This document shows, piece after piece, positions 28,981 through 37,704 of a stretch of DNA of 64,000 bases. The notes under the pieces are model-generated. The model saw nothing but the letters and a program-made list of their open reading frames with translations, was not told the DNA's origin and ran no database searches. Every line of letters starts with the position of its first letter. Position 1 is the first letter of the stretch. Source of the stretch: Palleronia sp. LCG004 (lineage in GTDB: Bacteria > Pseudomonadota > Alphaproteobacteria > Rhodobacterales > Rhodobacteraceae); the NCBI RefSeq assembly GCF_032931615.1, contig NZ_CP136759.1, positions 2,170,001 to 2,234,000 of the forward strand. The letters run 5' to 3'. The translations under genes and the position numbers were made by a program.

Positions 28981-30494
28981 GCACGCCTCTTCTCGAGATC
29001 CGCGGCTTGACCAAGGCCTATCCCGGGGTGGTGGCCAACGAGGACGTGTCCTTCGCGATCGCGCCTGGCCAGATCCACGCGCTTCTGGGCGAGAACGGCG
29101 CAGGCAAGTCGACGCTCGTCAAGATGATCTACGGGCTCGTTCGGCCGGATGCGGGAGAAATGCGGCTCGGCGGCGCGCGCCACGCGCCCGACACGCCGCT
29201 CGCCGCTCGCGAGGCGGGCGTGACGATGGTGTTCCAGCACTTTTCACTCTTCGATGCGCTCGACGTGGCAGAGAACGTTGCACTCGGCATGGCCGATCCA
29301 CCCCCGCGCCGCCTGCTCGCCGAACGGATCAGAACCGTCAGCCGCGATTACGGATTGCCTCTCGAGCCGGGGCGTATCGTCGGCGATCTGAGCGCGGGCG
29401 AGCGGCAGCGGGTCGAGATCGTCCGCTGTCTGCTGCAATCGCCGAAGATCCTCGTCATGGACGAGCCTACCAGCGTGCTGACGCCGCAGGAGGTCGCCAT
29501 CCTCTTCGCCACGCTGCGCAAGCTGTCGTCCGAGGGGACCGCGATTCTCTACATCTCGCACAAGCTCGAGGAGATCCGCAGCCTCTGCGACGCCGCGACA
29601 ATTCTCCGGCGGGGGCGCGTCGTCGGGCGGTGCGATCCGCGCGAATCTTCGGCACGGGAACTTGCCGAGATGATGGTCGGCAGCACGCTCGCCGCCCCCG
29701 CGAGCGCCCAACGCAAAACCGGCGAGGTCCTTCTTGAAGTCGATGGGCTGAGCCTGCCGCCGGCACATGCCTTCGGCACCCCGCTCCGCGATGTGACACT
29801 CAGGCTTTCGGCGGGCGAGGTTCTGGGGATCGGCGGCGTTGCGGGCAACGGTCAGGACGAGCTTCTGGCCGCACTTTCGGGCGAACGGCTATCACCGAAG
29901 GGGAACGTGCGGATCGGCGGACGCGACATCTCGCGCCTCGGACCCGAGGCGCGTCGGGTGGAGGGGCTGCTCTCGGCCCCCGAAGAGCGGCTCGGCCATG
30001 CCGCGGCACCCGACATGTCTCTGACCGAGAACGCGCTCCTGACCGCGCGGACGCGGCGCGGATTGACACGCAGCGGCTTCGTCGGCTGGGCCGGCACCGC
30101 AGCCTTCGCTCGTGAGGTCATCGCGACGTTCGACGTGCGTACGCCAAGCGAGCGGGTCGCGGCACGATCGCTTTCGGGAGGCAACCTTCAGAAATTCGTA
30201 ATCGGCCGCGAGGTGCTCCAGGAACCCCGCGTTCTCGTCGTCAATCAACCCACCTGGGGCGTCGATGCGGCGGCTGCGGCCGCGATCCGGCAGGCGCTTC
30301 TCGATCTCGCCGCACGCGGTGCCGGAGTGATCGTGATCTCGCAGGATCTCGATGAGATCGTCGAGATTTCGGACCGTTTCGCCGCACTGAACGAGGGGCG
30401 GCTGAGCGTGCCGGTGCCGACCGCGACCCTCGATGTCGAGCGGATCGGCCTGATGCTGGGCGGCGCGCACGATCTGGAGGGCGCGCATGCTTGA
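28977..30494 (+). CDS. ABC transporter ATP-binding protein (two domains), nucleoside/BMP type
   Basis: Tandem ATPase of a basic-membrane-protein type importer, 505 aa. The first domain has Walker A GENGAGKST, signature LSAGERQRVEI and Walker B ILVMDEPTSVL. The second domain has degenerate sites: GVAGNGQDE in place of Walker A, an intact LSGGNLQK signature and VVNQPTWGVD in place of a standard Walker B. Such asymmetry is normal for this family. Relatives import guanosine and other nucleosides, which fits the xanthine dehydrogenase genes directly upstream. Confidence 0.9.
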   Translation: MSTPLLEIRGLTKAYPGVVANEDVSFAIAPGQIHALLGENGAGKSTLVKMIYGLVRPDAGEMRLGGARHAPDTPLAAREAGVTMVFQHFSLFDALDVAENVALGMADPPPRRLLAERIRTVSRDYGLPLEPGRIVGDLSAGERQRVEIVRCLLQSPKILVMDEPTSVLTPQEVAILFATLRKLSSEGTAILYISHKLEEIRSLCDAATILRRGRVVGRCDPRESSARELAEMMVGSTLAAPASAQRKTGEVLLEVDGLSLPPAHAFGTPLRDVTLRLSAGEVLGIGGVAGNGQDELLAALSGERLSPKGNVRIGGRDISRLGPEARRVEGLLSAPEERLGHAAAPDMSLTENALLTARTRRGLTRSGFVGWAGTAAFAREVIATFDVRTPSERVAARSLSGGNLQKFVIGREVLQEPRVLVVNQPTWGVDAAAAAAIRQALLDLAARGAGVIVISQDLDEIVEISDRFAALNEGRLSVPVPTATLDVERIGLMLGGAHDLEGAHA

Positions 30495-30507
30495 CGGGAC
30501 GGGAGAG

Positions 30508-30530
30508 GCGTATTTGGAAAAGCAAAGAGG
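30508..30530 (+). repeat. Tail of the same dispersed repeat, between ABC ATPase and permease
   Basis: The sequence GCGTATTTGGAAAAGCAAAG continues into AGG. It resembles the post-hairpin tail of the repeat in xdhB (GAGTATTTCGAGACAGATGA, then AGGAGG). The GC hairpin part is missing. The purine end now seems to serve as the ribosome-binding site of the permease gene at 30543. Confidence 0.4.
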
Positions 30531-30542
30531 AGCGGTCTCGAG

Positions 30543-31628
30543 ATGATCGGCCTCCGGAAACGTCCCGAACCGTCGCGCGCCTGGGCCTGGGCCACGCCGG
30601 TCCTCGCAGTGGCTCTGACCCTTCTGGCCGGGGGCGCGATGTTCGCGGCGCTCGGAACGGATCCGGTCGCGGCGATCCGAACGATCTTCTACGACCCGCT
30701 CTTCGATCCGCAATTCGCGGCCTATTCGCGCCCGCAGCTGTTGGTGAAGGCTGCACCTCTCATCCTGATCGCGACGGGCCTCGCCATCGGGTTCCGCGCG
30801 GGCATCTGGAACATCGGGGCGGAGGGGCAGTACATCATGGGCGCGATCGCGGGGGCCGCGGCCGGTCTCGCGCTCTACCCTGTCGAGAGCCGCGCGATCT
30901 TTCCGCTGATGATCGTGGCAGGCGCGATCGGCGGATGGGCTTGGGCGATGATCCCCGCGATCCTGAAGACGCGGTTCAATACCAACGAGATTCTGGTCTC
31001 CCTCCTGCTCGTCTACGTGGCCGAGAGCCTGCTCGCCTCGATGGCGGTCGGTCCTCTCAGGAACCCCGAGGGGGGCGGATTTCCGGGCTCGCGCAACCTC
31101 GCCCGCTGGGACGCGTCGGCCAATCCGGAACTCATTGCGGGAACGGGGATGCATTGGGGCGTGGTCGCGGCGATGATCGCCGTGATCTATGCCTATATCC
31201 TGCTCAACCGGCATATCACGGGTTTCCATATACGCCTCGCAGGACAGGCCCCGAGAGCGGCCCGTTTCGCGGGCGTGCGACCGAACCGGATGATCGTCTT
31301 CTGCCTCGGGCTTTCGGGCGCGCTGGCGGGGCTCGCCGGCATCTTCGAGGTGACGGGGCCCGCCGGCCAGATCAGTATCGACTTCAACGTGGGCTACGGC
31401 TTTACGGCGATCATCGTGGCGTTCCTGGGGCGGCTCAATCCGCTGGGGATCGCGCTGGCGGGGCTCCTGATGGCGCTCACCTATATCGGGGGCGAACTCG
31501 CCTCGTTCACGCTGGGGATTCCGGTCGCGGCGATCCAGGCGTTTCAGGGGATGCTGCTTTTCTTCCTGCTGGCGGTCGACGTGCTCACGAATTATCGCAT
31601 CCGCTTCGGCCGGGAGGTCGCGGCATGA
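30543..31628 (+). CDS. ABC transporter permease, nucleoside/BMP type (first)
   Basis: Inner-membrane channel subunit, 361 aa, with about nine to ten hydrophobic segments. Family landmarks are GFRAGIWNIGAEGQYIMGA, NTNEILVSLLLVYVAE and GYGFTAIIVAFLGRLNPLG, typical of NupP/YufP-like subunits. AGAGGAG precedes the ATG by ten bases. It pairs with the shorter permease downstream to form the heterodimeric pore. Confidence 0.9.
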   Translation: MIGLRKRPEPSRAWAWATPVLAVALTLLAGGAMFAALGTDPVAAIRTIFYDPLFDPQFAAYSRPQLLVKAAPLILIATGLAIGFRAGIWNIGAEGQYIMGAIAGAAAGLALYPVESRAIFPLMIVAGAIGGWAWAMIPAILKTRFNTNEILVSLLLVYVAESLLASMAVGPLRNPEGGGFPGSRNLARWDASANPELIAGTGMHWGVVAAMIAVIYAYILLNRHITGFHIRLAGQAPRAARFAGVRPNRMIVFCLGLSGALAGLAGIFEVTGPAGQISIDFNVGYGFTAIIVAFLGRLNPLGIALAGLLMALTYIGGELASFTLGIPVAAIQAFQGMLLFFLLAVDVLTNYRIRFGREVAA

Positions 31629-31650
31629 TCCCATCGACGGAGGCAAGGCA

Positions 31651-32580
31651 GTGCTAGGCTCGATCTCTCCGGAATTGCTTGTCGCCGCGTTGATGGTGGC
31701 GGCGACGCCCATTCTGCTCGCGGCTTTGGGCGAGTTGGTCGTGGAACGGGCGGGCGTCCTGAACCTCGGGGTCGAGGGGATGATGATCGTGGGGGCCATC
31801 TGCGGGTTCGCGGCGGCGGTCGAGACGGGATCGCCGGTACTGGGCTTCGCGGCGGCAGCGCTCGGGGGGGCAGCGCTCTCGCTCGTCTTCGGGGTGCTGA
31901 CCCAATTCCTGCTGTCGAACCAGGTGGCAACGGGGCTCGCCCTCACGCTTTTCGGACTTGGGCTCTCCGCACTTCTTGGTCAGGGCTACGTAGGGGTGAA
32001 ACCTCCCGCGACGGCCCGGCTCGATCTCGGGCCGCTCGGCGATCTGCCATTCGTGGGCCGTGTTATCTTCGGTCATGACTGGGTGGTTTATCTGAGCCTC
32101 GCGCTCACGGTCGCGATCTGGTGGTTCCTCACGCGCAGCCGTGCGGGGCTCAGGCTCCGCGCGGTCGGCGAAAGCCACGACGCGGCGCATGCGCTGGGCC
32201 TCAGGGTCAGGGCCACGCGGATGGCGGCGATCGCCTTCGGCGGCGCGATGGCCGGGCTGGGCGGGGCGTATCTGAGCCTCGTGCGGGTCCCGCAATGGAC
32301 CGAGGGCATGACGGCTGGCGCGGGCTGGATCGCGCTGGCCATAGTGGTCTTCGCCTCGTGGCGGGCGGGGGGCGTTCTGATCGGTGCCTATCTCTTCGGC
32401 GGGGTGACGATCCTGCAGCTCAACCTGCAGGCGGCGGGGGCGGCCATTCCGGTCGAGTACTTGTCGATGTCCCCCTATCTGATAACGATTGCGGTATTGG
32501 TGCTCATCTCGGCGCGGGGCAACCGCCGCACCCTCGGCGCGCCTGCCGATCTGGGCCGGCAATTCCACGCGACCCGATGA
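31651..32580 (+). CDS. ABC transporter permease, nucleoside/BMP type (second)
   Basis: Second channel subunit, 309 aa. The start is GTG at 31651 after ACGGAGGCAAGGCA. Landmarks are LGELVVERAGVLNLGVEGMM and GLSALLGQGYVGVK, plus the GESHDAAHALGL loop that contacts the ATPase. It is close in type to NupQ/YufQ subunits. The gap to the next gene is 26 bases, in line with one operon. Confidence 0.9.
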   Translation: MLGSISPELLVAALMVAATPILLAALGELVVERAGVLNLGVEGMMIVGAICGFAAAVETGSPVLGFAAAALGGAALSLVFGVLTQFLLSNQVATGLALTLFGLGLSALLGQGYVGVKPPATARLDLGPLGDLPFVGRVIFGHDWVVYLSLALTVAIWWFLTRSRAGLRLRAVGESHDAAHALGLRVRATRMAAIAFGGAMAGLGGAYLSLVRVPQWTEGMTAGAGWIALAIVVFASWRAGGVLIGAYLFGGVTILQLNLQAAGAAIPVEYLSMSPYLITIAVLVLISARGNRRTLGAPADLGRQFHATR

Positions 32581-32606
32581 GAGGCGCGATCAACAAGGGA
32601 CGAGAG

Positions 32607-33683
32607 ATGAAACGCAGAACATTCCTGGGCGCGGCTGCGACCGCCGCCCTCATCGCCACTGGCGCGACCGCGCAGGACGAGCCGCTGAAGGTCGGCTTCA
32701 TCTATGTCGGCCCGGTTGGCGATGGCGGCTGGACATACGAACACGACCAGGCGCGTCAGGCGGTCGAGGCCGAATACGGCGACCGGGTCGAAACCGTCTT
32801 TCAGGAGAGTGTTCCCGAAGGCGCGGATGCCGAACGAGTGATGACGCAGATGGCGCTGAGCGGCGCGGATCTGATCTTCGCGACCTCCTTCGGTTTCATG
32901 GATCCGGTCATGAACGTGGCCGAGCGCTTTCCTGACGTTAAGTTCGAGCATGCGACAGGCTACAAGACGGCCGAGAACGTCTCGAACTACTCGGCTCGCT
33001 TCTACGAGGGGCGCGCGATCCAGGGCTACATCGCGGGCGAGATGACCGAGACGAACCAGATCGGCTACATCGCCTCGTTCCCCATTCCCGAAGTCGTGCG
33101 CGGTATCAACGCGGCGTATCTCGCCGCGTCCGAGGTCAACCCGGACGTGCAGTTCAACGTCGTATGGCTGTCGACATGGTTCGATCCCGCGCGCGAGGCC
33201 GACGCGGCGCAGGCGCTGATCGAACAGGGCGCGGACGTGATCCTGCAGCACACCGATTCCACCGCGCCCCAGGCCGCGGCAGAGGCCGCCGGCAACGTCA
33301 TCACCTTCGGCCAAGCGTCGGACATGGCGGAATATGCACCTTCCCCGCGCGTGAGCTCGATCATCGACAACTGGGCTCCTTACTACATCGATCGCGTCGG
33401 TGCCGTACTCGACGGGACCTGGGAATCGCAGTCGGTCTGGCAGGGAATCGACAAGGGCATGGTCGAGATCGGCGAGATCACCGACGCGGTGCCGGAGGAC
33501 GTCCGCGCCGAGGCGCAGCGCCGGATGGACGCAATCGCAAACGGCGAGATGCATCCCTTCGCGGGGCCCATCAACCGCCAGGATGGGTCGGCCTGGCTGG
33601 CAGAGGGCGAAACGGCAGACGACGCCACGCTGCTCGGAATGGATTTCTATGTCGAGGGACTGACGGGCGACATCCCGAACTGA
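32607..33683 (+). CDS. BMP-family substrate-binding protein
   Basis: Periplasmic receptor of the importer, 358 aa. The signal peptide MKRRTFLGAAATAALIATGA is twin-arginine-like. The mature protein begins near QDEPLKVGFIYVGPVGDGG, the hallmark of BMP/Med family proteins, followed by FATSFGFMDP and ILQHTDSTAPQ. Family members bind purine nucleosides or bases. Being last in a set that begins with xanthine dehydrogenase, it most likely delivers a purine, which is inference. It is followed by a strong hairpin. Confidence 0.9.
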   Translation: MKRRTFLGAAATAALIATGATAQDEPLKVGFIYVGPVGDGGWTYEHDQARQAVEAEYGDRVETVFQESVPEGADAERVMTQMALSGADLIFATSFGFMDPVMNVAERFPDVKFEHATGYKTAENVSNYSARFYEGRAIQGYIAGEMTETNQIGYIASFPIPEVVRGINAAYLAASEVNPDVQFNVVWLSTWFDPAREADAAQALIEQGADVILQHTDSTAPQAAAEAAGNVITFGQASDMAEYAPSPRVSSIIDNWAPYYIDRVGAVLDGTWESQSVWQGIDKGMVEIGEITDAVPEDVRAEAQRRMDAIANGEMHPFAGPINRQDGSAWLAEGETADDATLLGMDFYVEGLTGDIPN

Positions 33684-33696
33684 GGCATCGCAATCC

Positions 33697-33732
33697 GGTC
33701 GCGGATTCCGCAACAGGACGGAATCCGCGACC
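33697..33732. terminator. Strong hairpin between convergent BMP and BLUF genes, probable terminator
   Basis: A perfect 14-bp stem (33697-33710 with 33719-33732) and an 8-base loop lie between two convergent stop codons. On the plus strand TTCCT follows, which is only a weak T-run. It probably ends the purine operon and possibly transcripts from both sides. Confidence 0.65.
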
Positions 33733-33735
33733 TTC

Positions 33736-34185
33736 CTACATCCTGCGCCGGTCGGGAAATCTCCGCATGACGTCCACCGCCTGACCATCGGCGGTCGCCA
33801 TCTGCATGTAGCACAGCGTTTCCGAAAGGGTGGCGACGGACAGATCGCGCTTCCGGCCGAGATCGCGGTGAAACTCGGAAAACCCGAGCGCCCCGCGCGA
33901 GGCATAGGCCATCTCCCACCCAGCGAAGAGCCGGGGCGTCATGACCCCCTGTGCGAGGATCCGCAGATCGGTATGGCGAGGATCCTGCATGATGAGCGAA
34001 CGCAGGCGAAGGATGCTTTCCGTCTCCCCTTCGATGTACTGGGCGTAGTGATCGCATTCGCGGTGAAGAAAGCCGGTAATGCAGAGGTCGCGATTGCGTC
34101 CCCGCGACTTGAGATAGATCCCGACATCGTCCAGCGAGCCTTCGGACGTCGTCGCCCGCGAGATGTACATCCAACGATAGACCAA
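33736..34185 (-). CDS. Short BLUF-domain blue-light receptor
   Basis: FAD-binding photoreceptor of about 149 aa. With the start used here, the photocycle residues fall at Tyr7 (MYISRA), Asn31 (GRNRDLCITG), Gln49 (YAQYIEG), Trp90 and Met92 (FAGWEM). The spacings of 24, 18, 41 and 2 are the same as I recall for AppA. The TTG at 34185 is chosen because GGAAGAGG lies seven bases before it; a TTG 19 codons upstream has no such site. There is no output domain, so it must signal through a partner. Its C-terminal 50 residues are probably the helical cap. Confidence 0.85.
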   Translation of the reverse strand: MVYRWMYISRATTSEGSLDDVGIYLKSRGRNRDLCITGFLHRECDHYAQYIEGETESILRLRSLIMQDPRHTDLRILAQGVMTPRLFAGWEMAYASRGALGFSEFHRDLGRKRDLSVATLSETLCYMQMATADGQAVDVMRRFPDRRRM

Positions 34186-34349
34186 ATGGGGACCTCTTCC
34201 GGCGAAATTGCTGTCAGGAAGCCACTTTCCTTGTTTCGCCAAAGCATGAAGAAATCCTCGGCTTTGCGCACGCTCTCCCCCGGCGGTACGCCGCCCACGG
34301 CGGGTCGCGGGACCTTCCTAATCGGGGTAGCGTCTGTCATCCTGCGATC

Positions 34350-35285
34350 ATGACAGAGATCAAGACGCCAGACGGCACCGCCATTTCGTCCCTGTGCTTC
34401 GGCTGCATGCAATTCGGCGACAAGGCCGGTGAGGCGGCCAGCCGGGAGATGTATCGCGCCTGCCGCGAAGCGGGGATCAACTTCTTCGACACCGCGCATG
34501 CTTATACCGACGGCACGTCCGAGAACTGGCTGGGCCGTTTTGCGGCCGAGGAACGCGATGCGGTCGTCATCGCGAGCAAGGCGGCGTTCAAAACCGGCAG
34601 CGGACGCACCGCCCTGCGCGAAAGCCTCGACACGTCGCGCAAGCGGCTCGACCAGGATGTCATCGACATCTACTACCTCCATCGCTGGGACGACGAGACG
34701 CCGCTCGAAGAAACGTTCGAGACGCTCGCCGAGATGCAGCGCGACGGGGCGATCCGCCATATCGGCGTGTCGAACTTCGCCGCGTGGCAGGTGATGAAGG
34801 CGCAGGCCGTGGCCGCCCGGTTCGATACCCGAATCGACATCCTGCAGCCGATGTACAACCTCGTGAAGCGCCAGGCCGAAGTCGAGATCCTGCCGATGGC
34901 GATGGCCGAAGGGATCGCGGTCGTACCTTACTCGCCGTTGGGCGGCGGTCTTCTGACAGGCAAGTATCGTGCCGGCGGTCAGGGTCGCATCACCGAGAAC
35001 GAGATGTATTCGGCCCGCTATGCGCAGGAATGGATGCACAACGCCGCCGCCGATCTGGCCGCGCTCGGCCGTCAGATGCGCGTCGATCCCGCGACGCTCG
35101 CCGTCGCATGGGCCGCGCGCCACCGTGGGGTCACCGCGCCCATCATAAGCGCCCGCGACGTGGAACAGTTGCGACCCTCGCTCGACGCCATTTCCTTCGG
35201 AATGGACGACGAACTCTACGAGCGGATCACCGCGCTCACGCCGACGCCGCCGCCTGCGACGGACAGGCTCGAGGAAGCTCAATAG
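34350..35285 (+). CDS. Aldo/keto reductase
   Basis: NADPH-dependent oxidoreductase with a TIM-barrel fold, 311 aa. The catalytic tetrad is intact: Asp47 and Tyr52 in FFDTAHAYTDG, Lys77 in ASKAAF, His111 in YYLHRWD. VSNFAAWQV and SPLGGGLLTGKY are typical of the AKR group containing YajO/Tas-like proteins. The substrate is unknown. Its stop overlaps that of the convergent membrane protein gene by seven bases. A role in the sugar cluster starting at 36275 is possible but unsupported. Confidence 0.88.
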   Translation: MTEIKTPDGTAISSLCFGCMQFGDKAGEAASREMYRACREAGINFFDTAHAYTDGTSENWLGRFAAEERDAVVIASKAAFKTGSGRTALRESLDTSRKRLDQDVIDIYYLHRWDDETPLEETFETLAEMQRDGAIRHIGVSNFAAWQVMKAQAVAARFDTRIDILQPMYNLVKRQAEVEILPMAMAEGIAVVPYSPLGGGLLTGKYRAGGQGRITENEMYSARYAQEWMHNAAADLAALGRQMRVDPATLAVAWAARHRGVTAPIISARDVEQLRPSLDAISFGMDDELYERITALTPTPPPATDRLEEAQ

Positions 35286-36100
35286 CTCTGCGCGGCCTGC
35301 CGCCAAGCGAGAACGAAGGCCGCGAGCACGACGATCGGCAGCACGAAGAGCTTGAACACGAAGACCGCGAGGATCATCACGAAGCTCGCCACGAGGTCGT
35401 CGGCCCGGTTGTAGATACCGACCGCGAAAGTCCGGTAATCGGCAATCGACCCGAGCGAATCGCCCATGGTCGCGATCCAGCCCTCACCCCGCGCATCGTC
35501 GAGCCCCGCCGGCTCCGCGATGCCGCGGGTGATGTCGGCGATGATCGCCTGATGCCGGACCCAGACCGCGTCCGTCAGCGCGTCGGCGACCCCCGCGGCG
35601 ATCACGAATGCCAGCGGCAATGCCACTGCAAGGAATGCGCCGTAACCCAGAAGCGGGCGCGACAGTGCCGCCCGTCGACCCAGCGAAAGCTCCGCAACGG
35701 CGACGCCGCAGCCGAGAGCCAGCAGCATCCATCCTCCCGTCCCCAGCGGCCCGAGCGCCACCGCCACGATCCCGGTCGCGGCCATGATCGCGAAGATCGC
35801 GCCCGCCACCCGCTCCACCGTATCGTCTATGGGCTCCAGCACCTTCAACGGCTGCACATTGCCAGAAACGAACAGCGATCCGCCGACCTCGATCTCCTGC
35901 GCTGTAGAAAGAAACGCGTTCAGCGTACGGAGCGTCACATAGGTCGCGGCCGAACTCGTCGCGACGGTCTCGGCATAGGCTTGCGCGCGACCGACGAGCG
36001 GTGCGTCACGCGCGACCACTGCAATCGCGGCCGATGCGAGCCCGAGACATAAGATGACCATCGTGCAGAAGATCCGCATCCGGTTGCCCTGTTCCCTCAT
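35279..36100 (-). CDS. Membrane protein of unknown function
   Basis: A 273-aa protein with about five hydrophobic segments. The first lies near residues 8-30 (MRIFCTMVILCLGLASAAIA); others lie around AIFAIMAATGIVAVALG, LLALGCGVAVAEL, FLAVALPLAFVIAAGVA and FKLFVLPIVVLAAFVLAW. A polar stretch of about 45 residues after the first segment is probably periplasmic. The start at 36100 follows GAGGAGAGGAC. I do not recognise a family. It is divergent from the aminotransferase gene. Confidence 0.7.
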   Translation of the reverse strand: MREQGNRMRIFCTMVILCLGLASAAIAVVARDAPLVGRAQAYAETVATSSAATYVTLRTLNAFLSTAQEIEVGGSLFVSGNVQPLKVLEPIDDTVERVAGAIFAIMAATGIVAVALGPLGTGGWMLLALGCGVAVAELSLGRRAALSRPLLGYGAFLAVALPLAFVIAAGVADALTDAVWVRHQAIIADITRGIAEPAGLDDARGEGWIATMGDSLGSIADYRTFAVGIYNRADDLVASFVMILAVFVFKLFVLPIVVLAAFVLAWRQAAQSY

Positions 36101-36274
36101 CGTCCGCGTCCTCTCCTCTACCGCCCCTTCCATCCCTTGCGCCGGGCCGCAGGGAAGGCAAGCAGTGTCTCGGGGGATCAGATCGAACTGGTCCAGCGTC
36201 ATATCGTGATGTAGCGTTTCCGAAGAGGTGCCGGCCCCGCGCCGCCCCGCCCCATTGCTCCCGGAGGTTCTGCC

Positions 36275-37678
36275 ATGACCCTGCCCTTCCAGGCCAACGA
36301 CCCGCGCAACGTGATCGAGGCTGACCGCGCCCACGTCTGGCACCACCTGACCCAGCATGCGCCGTATGTTTCCGCCGATATCGACCCGCGCATCATCGTC
36401 GAAGGCAAGGGCCTCAAGCTCTGGGACATCACCGGCAAGGAACATATCGACGCGGTGTCGGGCGGCGTCTGGACCGTGAACGTGGGCTATGGCCGCGAGC
36501 GCATTGCCGATGCGGTGCGCGATCAGCTCGTCCGGATGAACTTCTTCGGCGGCTCGCTCGGGTCGATCCCCGGCGCGCGCTTCGCTGAGCGTCTGGTCGA
36601 GAAGATGCCGGGCCTCTCCCGGGTCTACTACGCCAATTCGGGCTCCGAGGCGAACGAGAAGGCCTTCAAGATCGTCCGTCAGATCGCCCACAAGCGCCAT
36701 GGCGGCCGCAAGCACAAGATCCTGTTCCGCGACCGCGACTATCACGGCACGACGATCGGCTGCCTCTCGGCCGGTGGCCAGCAGGAGCGCAACGCGCAAT
36801 ACGGCCCCTTCGCGCCCGGCTTCGTCGAGGTTCCCCATTGCCTCGAATACCGCAAGCACGAGCAGGGTCTCGAGCATCTGTCGGGCGAGGATTACGGCCG
36901 TGCCATCGCCGACGAGATCGAGAAGGTCATCCTGCGCGAGGGTGCCGATACCGTCGGCGCGCTCTGCCTCGAGCCGGTAACAGCCGGCGGCGGTGTCATC
37001 GCGCCGCCCGAAGGGTACTGGCCTCGCGTCCAGGAGATCTGCCGCAAGCACGATGTCCTGCTCATCATCGACGAGGTGGTCTGCGGGCTGGGACGCACGG
37101 GGACTTGGTTCGGATACCAGCAATACGGGATCCAGCCCGACATCGTGACGATGGCCAAAGGCGTGGCGAGCGGTTACGCCGCGATCTCGTGCTGCGTGAC
37201 CACCGACGCCGTGTTCGAGATGTTTCACGACGACGCTGGCGACCCGCTCAACTATTTCCGCGACATCTCGACCTTCGGGGGCTGCACTGCCGGTCCGGCG
37301 GCAGCGCTCGAGAACATGTCGATCATCGAGGAGGAAGACCTCCTCGCGAATGTCGACCGGATGTCGGAGCGGATGCTCGGCAACCTGCATGCACTGGCCG
37401 GGAAACACCCCGCGATCGGCGACGTGCGCGGCAAGGGTCTTTTCCTCGGTGCGGAGCTCGTCTCCGACCGCGAGACGCGCGAGGTCCTGCCCGAGCCTCA
37501 GGTGCAGGCGATCGTCAAGGATTGCATGGCGCAGGGCGTCATTATCGGGGCGACCAACCGATCGGTCCCGGGGCGCAACAACACGCTCTGCTTCTCGCCG
37601 GCGCTGATCGCGACCGCGGACGAGATCGACCACATCACCGATGCCGTCGATCAGGCGATGAGCCGCGTCCTCGCCTGA
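36275..37678 (+). CDS. tpa: Class III aminotransferase, taurine:pyruvate aminotransferase-like
   Basis: PLP-dependent omega-aminotransferase, 467 aa. PLP binds Lys295 in TMAKGVASGY; IDEVVCGLGRTG and ANSGSEANEKAFK are class III landmarks. The N-terminal ADRAHVWHHLTQHAPY and the block DAVSGGVWTVNVGYGRE match Tpa from roseobacters as I remember it. Tpa makes sulfoacetaldehyde and alanine from taurine and pyruvate. However, no xsc, tauABC or tauR is adjacent, and the neighbours are sugar-acid genes, so another amine donor is possible. Confidence 0.68.
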   Translation: MTLPFQANDPRNVIEADRAHVWHHLTQHAPYVSADIDPRIIVEGKGLKLWDITGKEHIDAVSGGVWTVNVGYGRERIADAVRDQLVRMNFFGGSLGSIPGARFAERLVEKMPGLSRVYYANSGSEANEKAFKIVRQIAHKRHGGRKHKILFRDRDYHGTTIGCLSAGGQQERNAQYGPFAPGFVEVPHCLEYRKHEQGLEHLSGEDYGRAIADEIEKVILREGADTVGALCLEPVTAGGGVIAPPEGYWPRVQEICRKHDVLLIIDEVVCGLGRTGTWFGYQQYGIQPDIVTMAKGVASGYAAISCCVTTDAVFEMFHDDAGDPLNYFRDISTFGGCTAGPAAALENMSIIEEEDLLANVDRMSERMLGNLHALAGKHPAIGDVRGKGLFLGAELVSDRETREVLPEPQVQAIVKDCMAQGVIIGATNRSVPGRNNTLCFSPALIATADEIDHITDAVDQAMSRVLA

Positions 37679-37704
37679 CCATGCCGAATGACCGGGAGGA
37701 ATAC

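Noticed and set aside
30241-30290. Damaged Walker B in the ABC ATPase as evidence of inactivation
   Set aside because: The second domain of BMP-type tandem ATPases normally has degenerate sites; the first domain is intact.
29892-31946. Open frame of about 680 codons on the minus strand
   Set aside because: It is antisense to the ABC ATPase and permease genes, with very basic, low-complexity composition.
36101-37633. Long minus-strand frame extending the membrane protein gene upstream
   Set aside because: This part is opposite the aminotransferase and is an antisense shadow. A good ribosome site places the true start at 36100.
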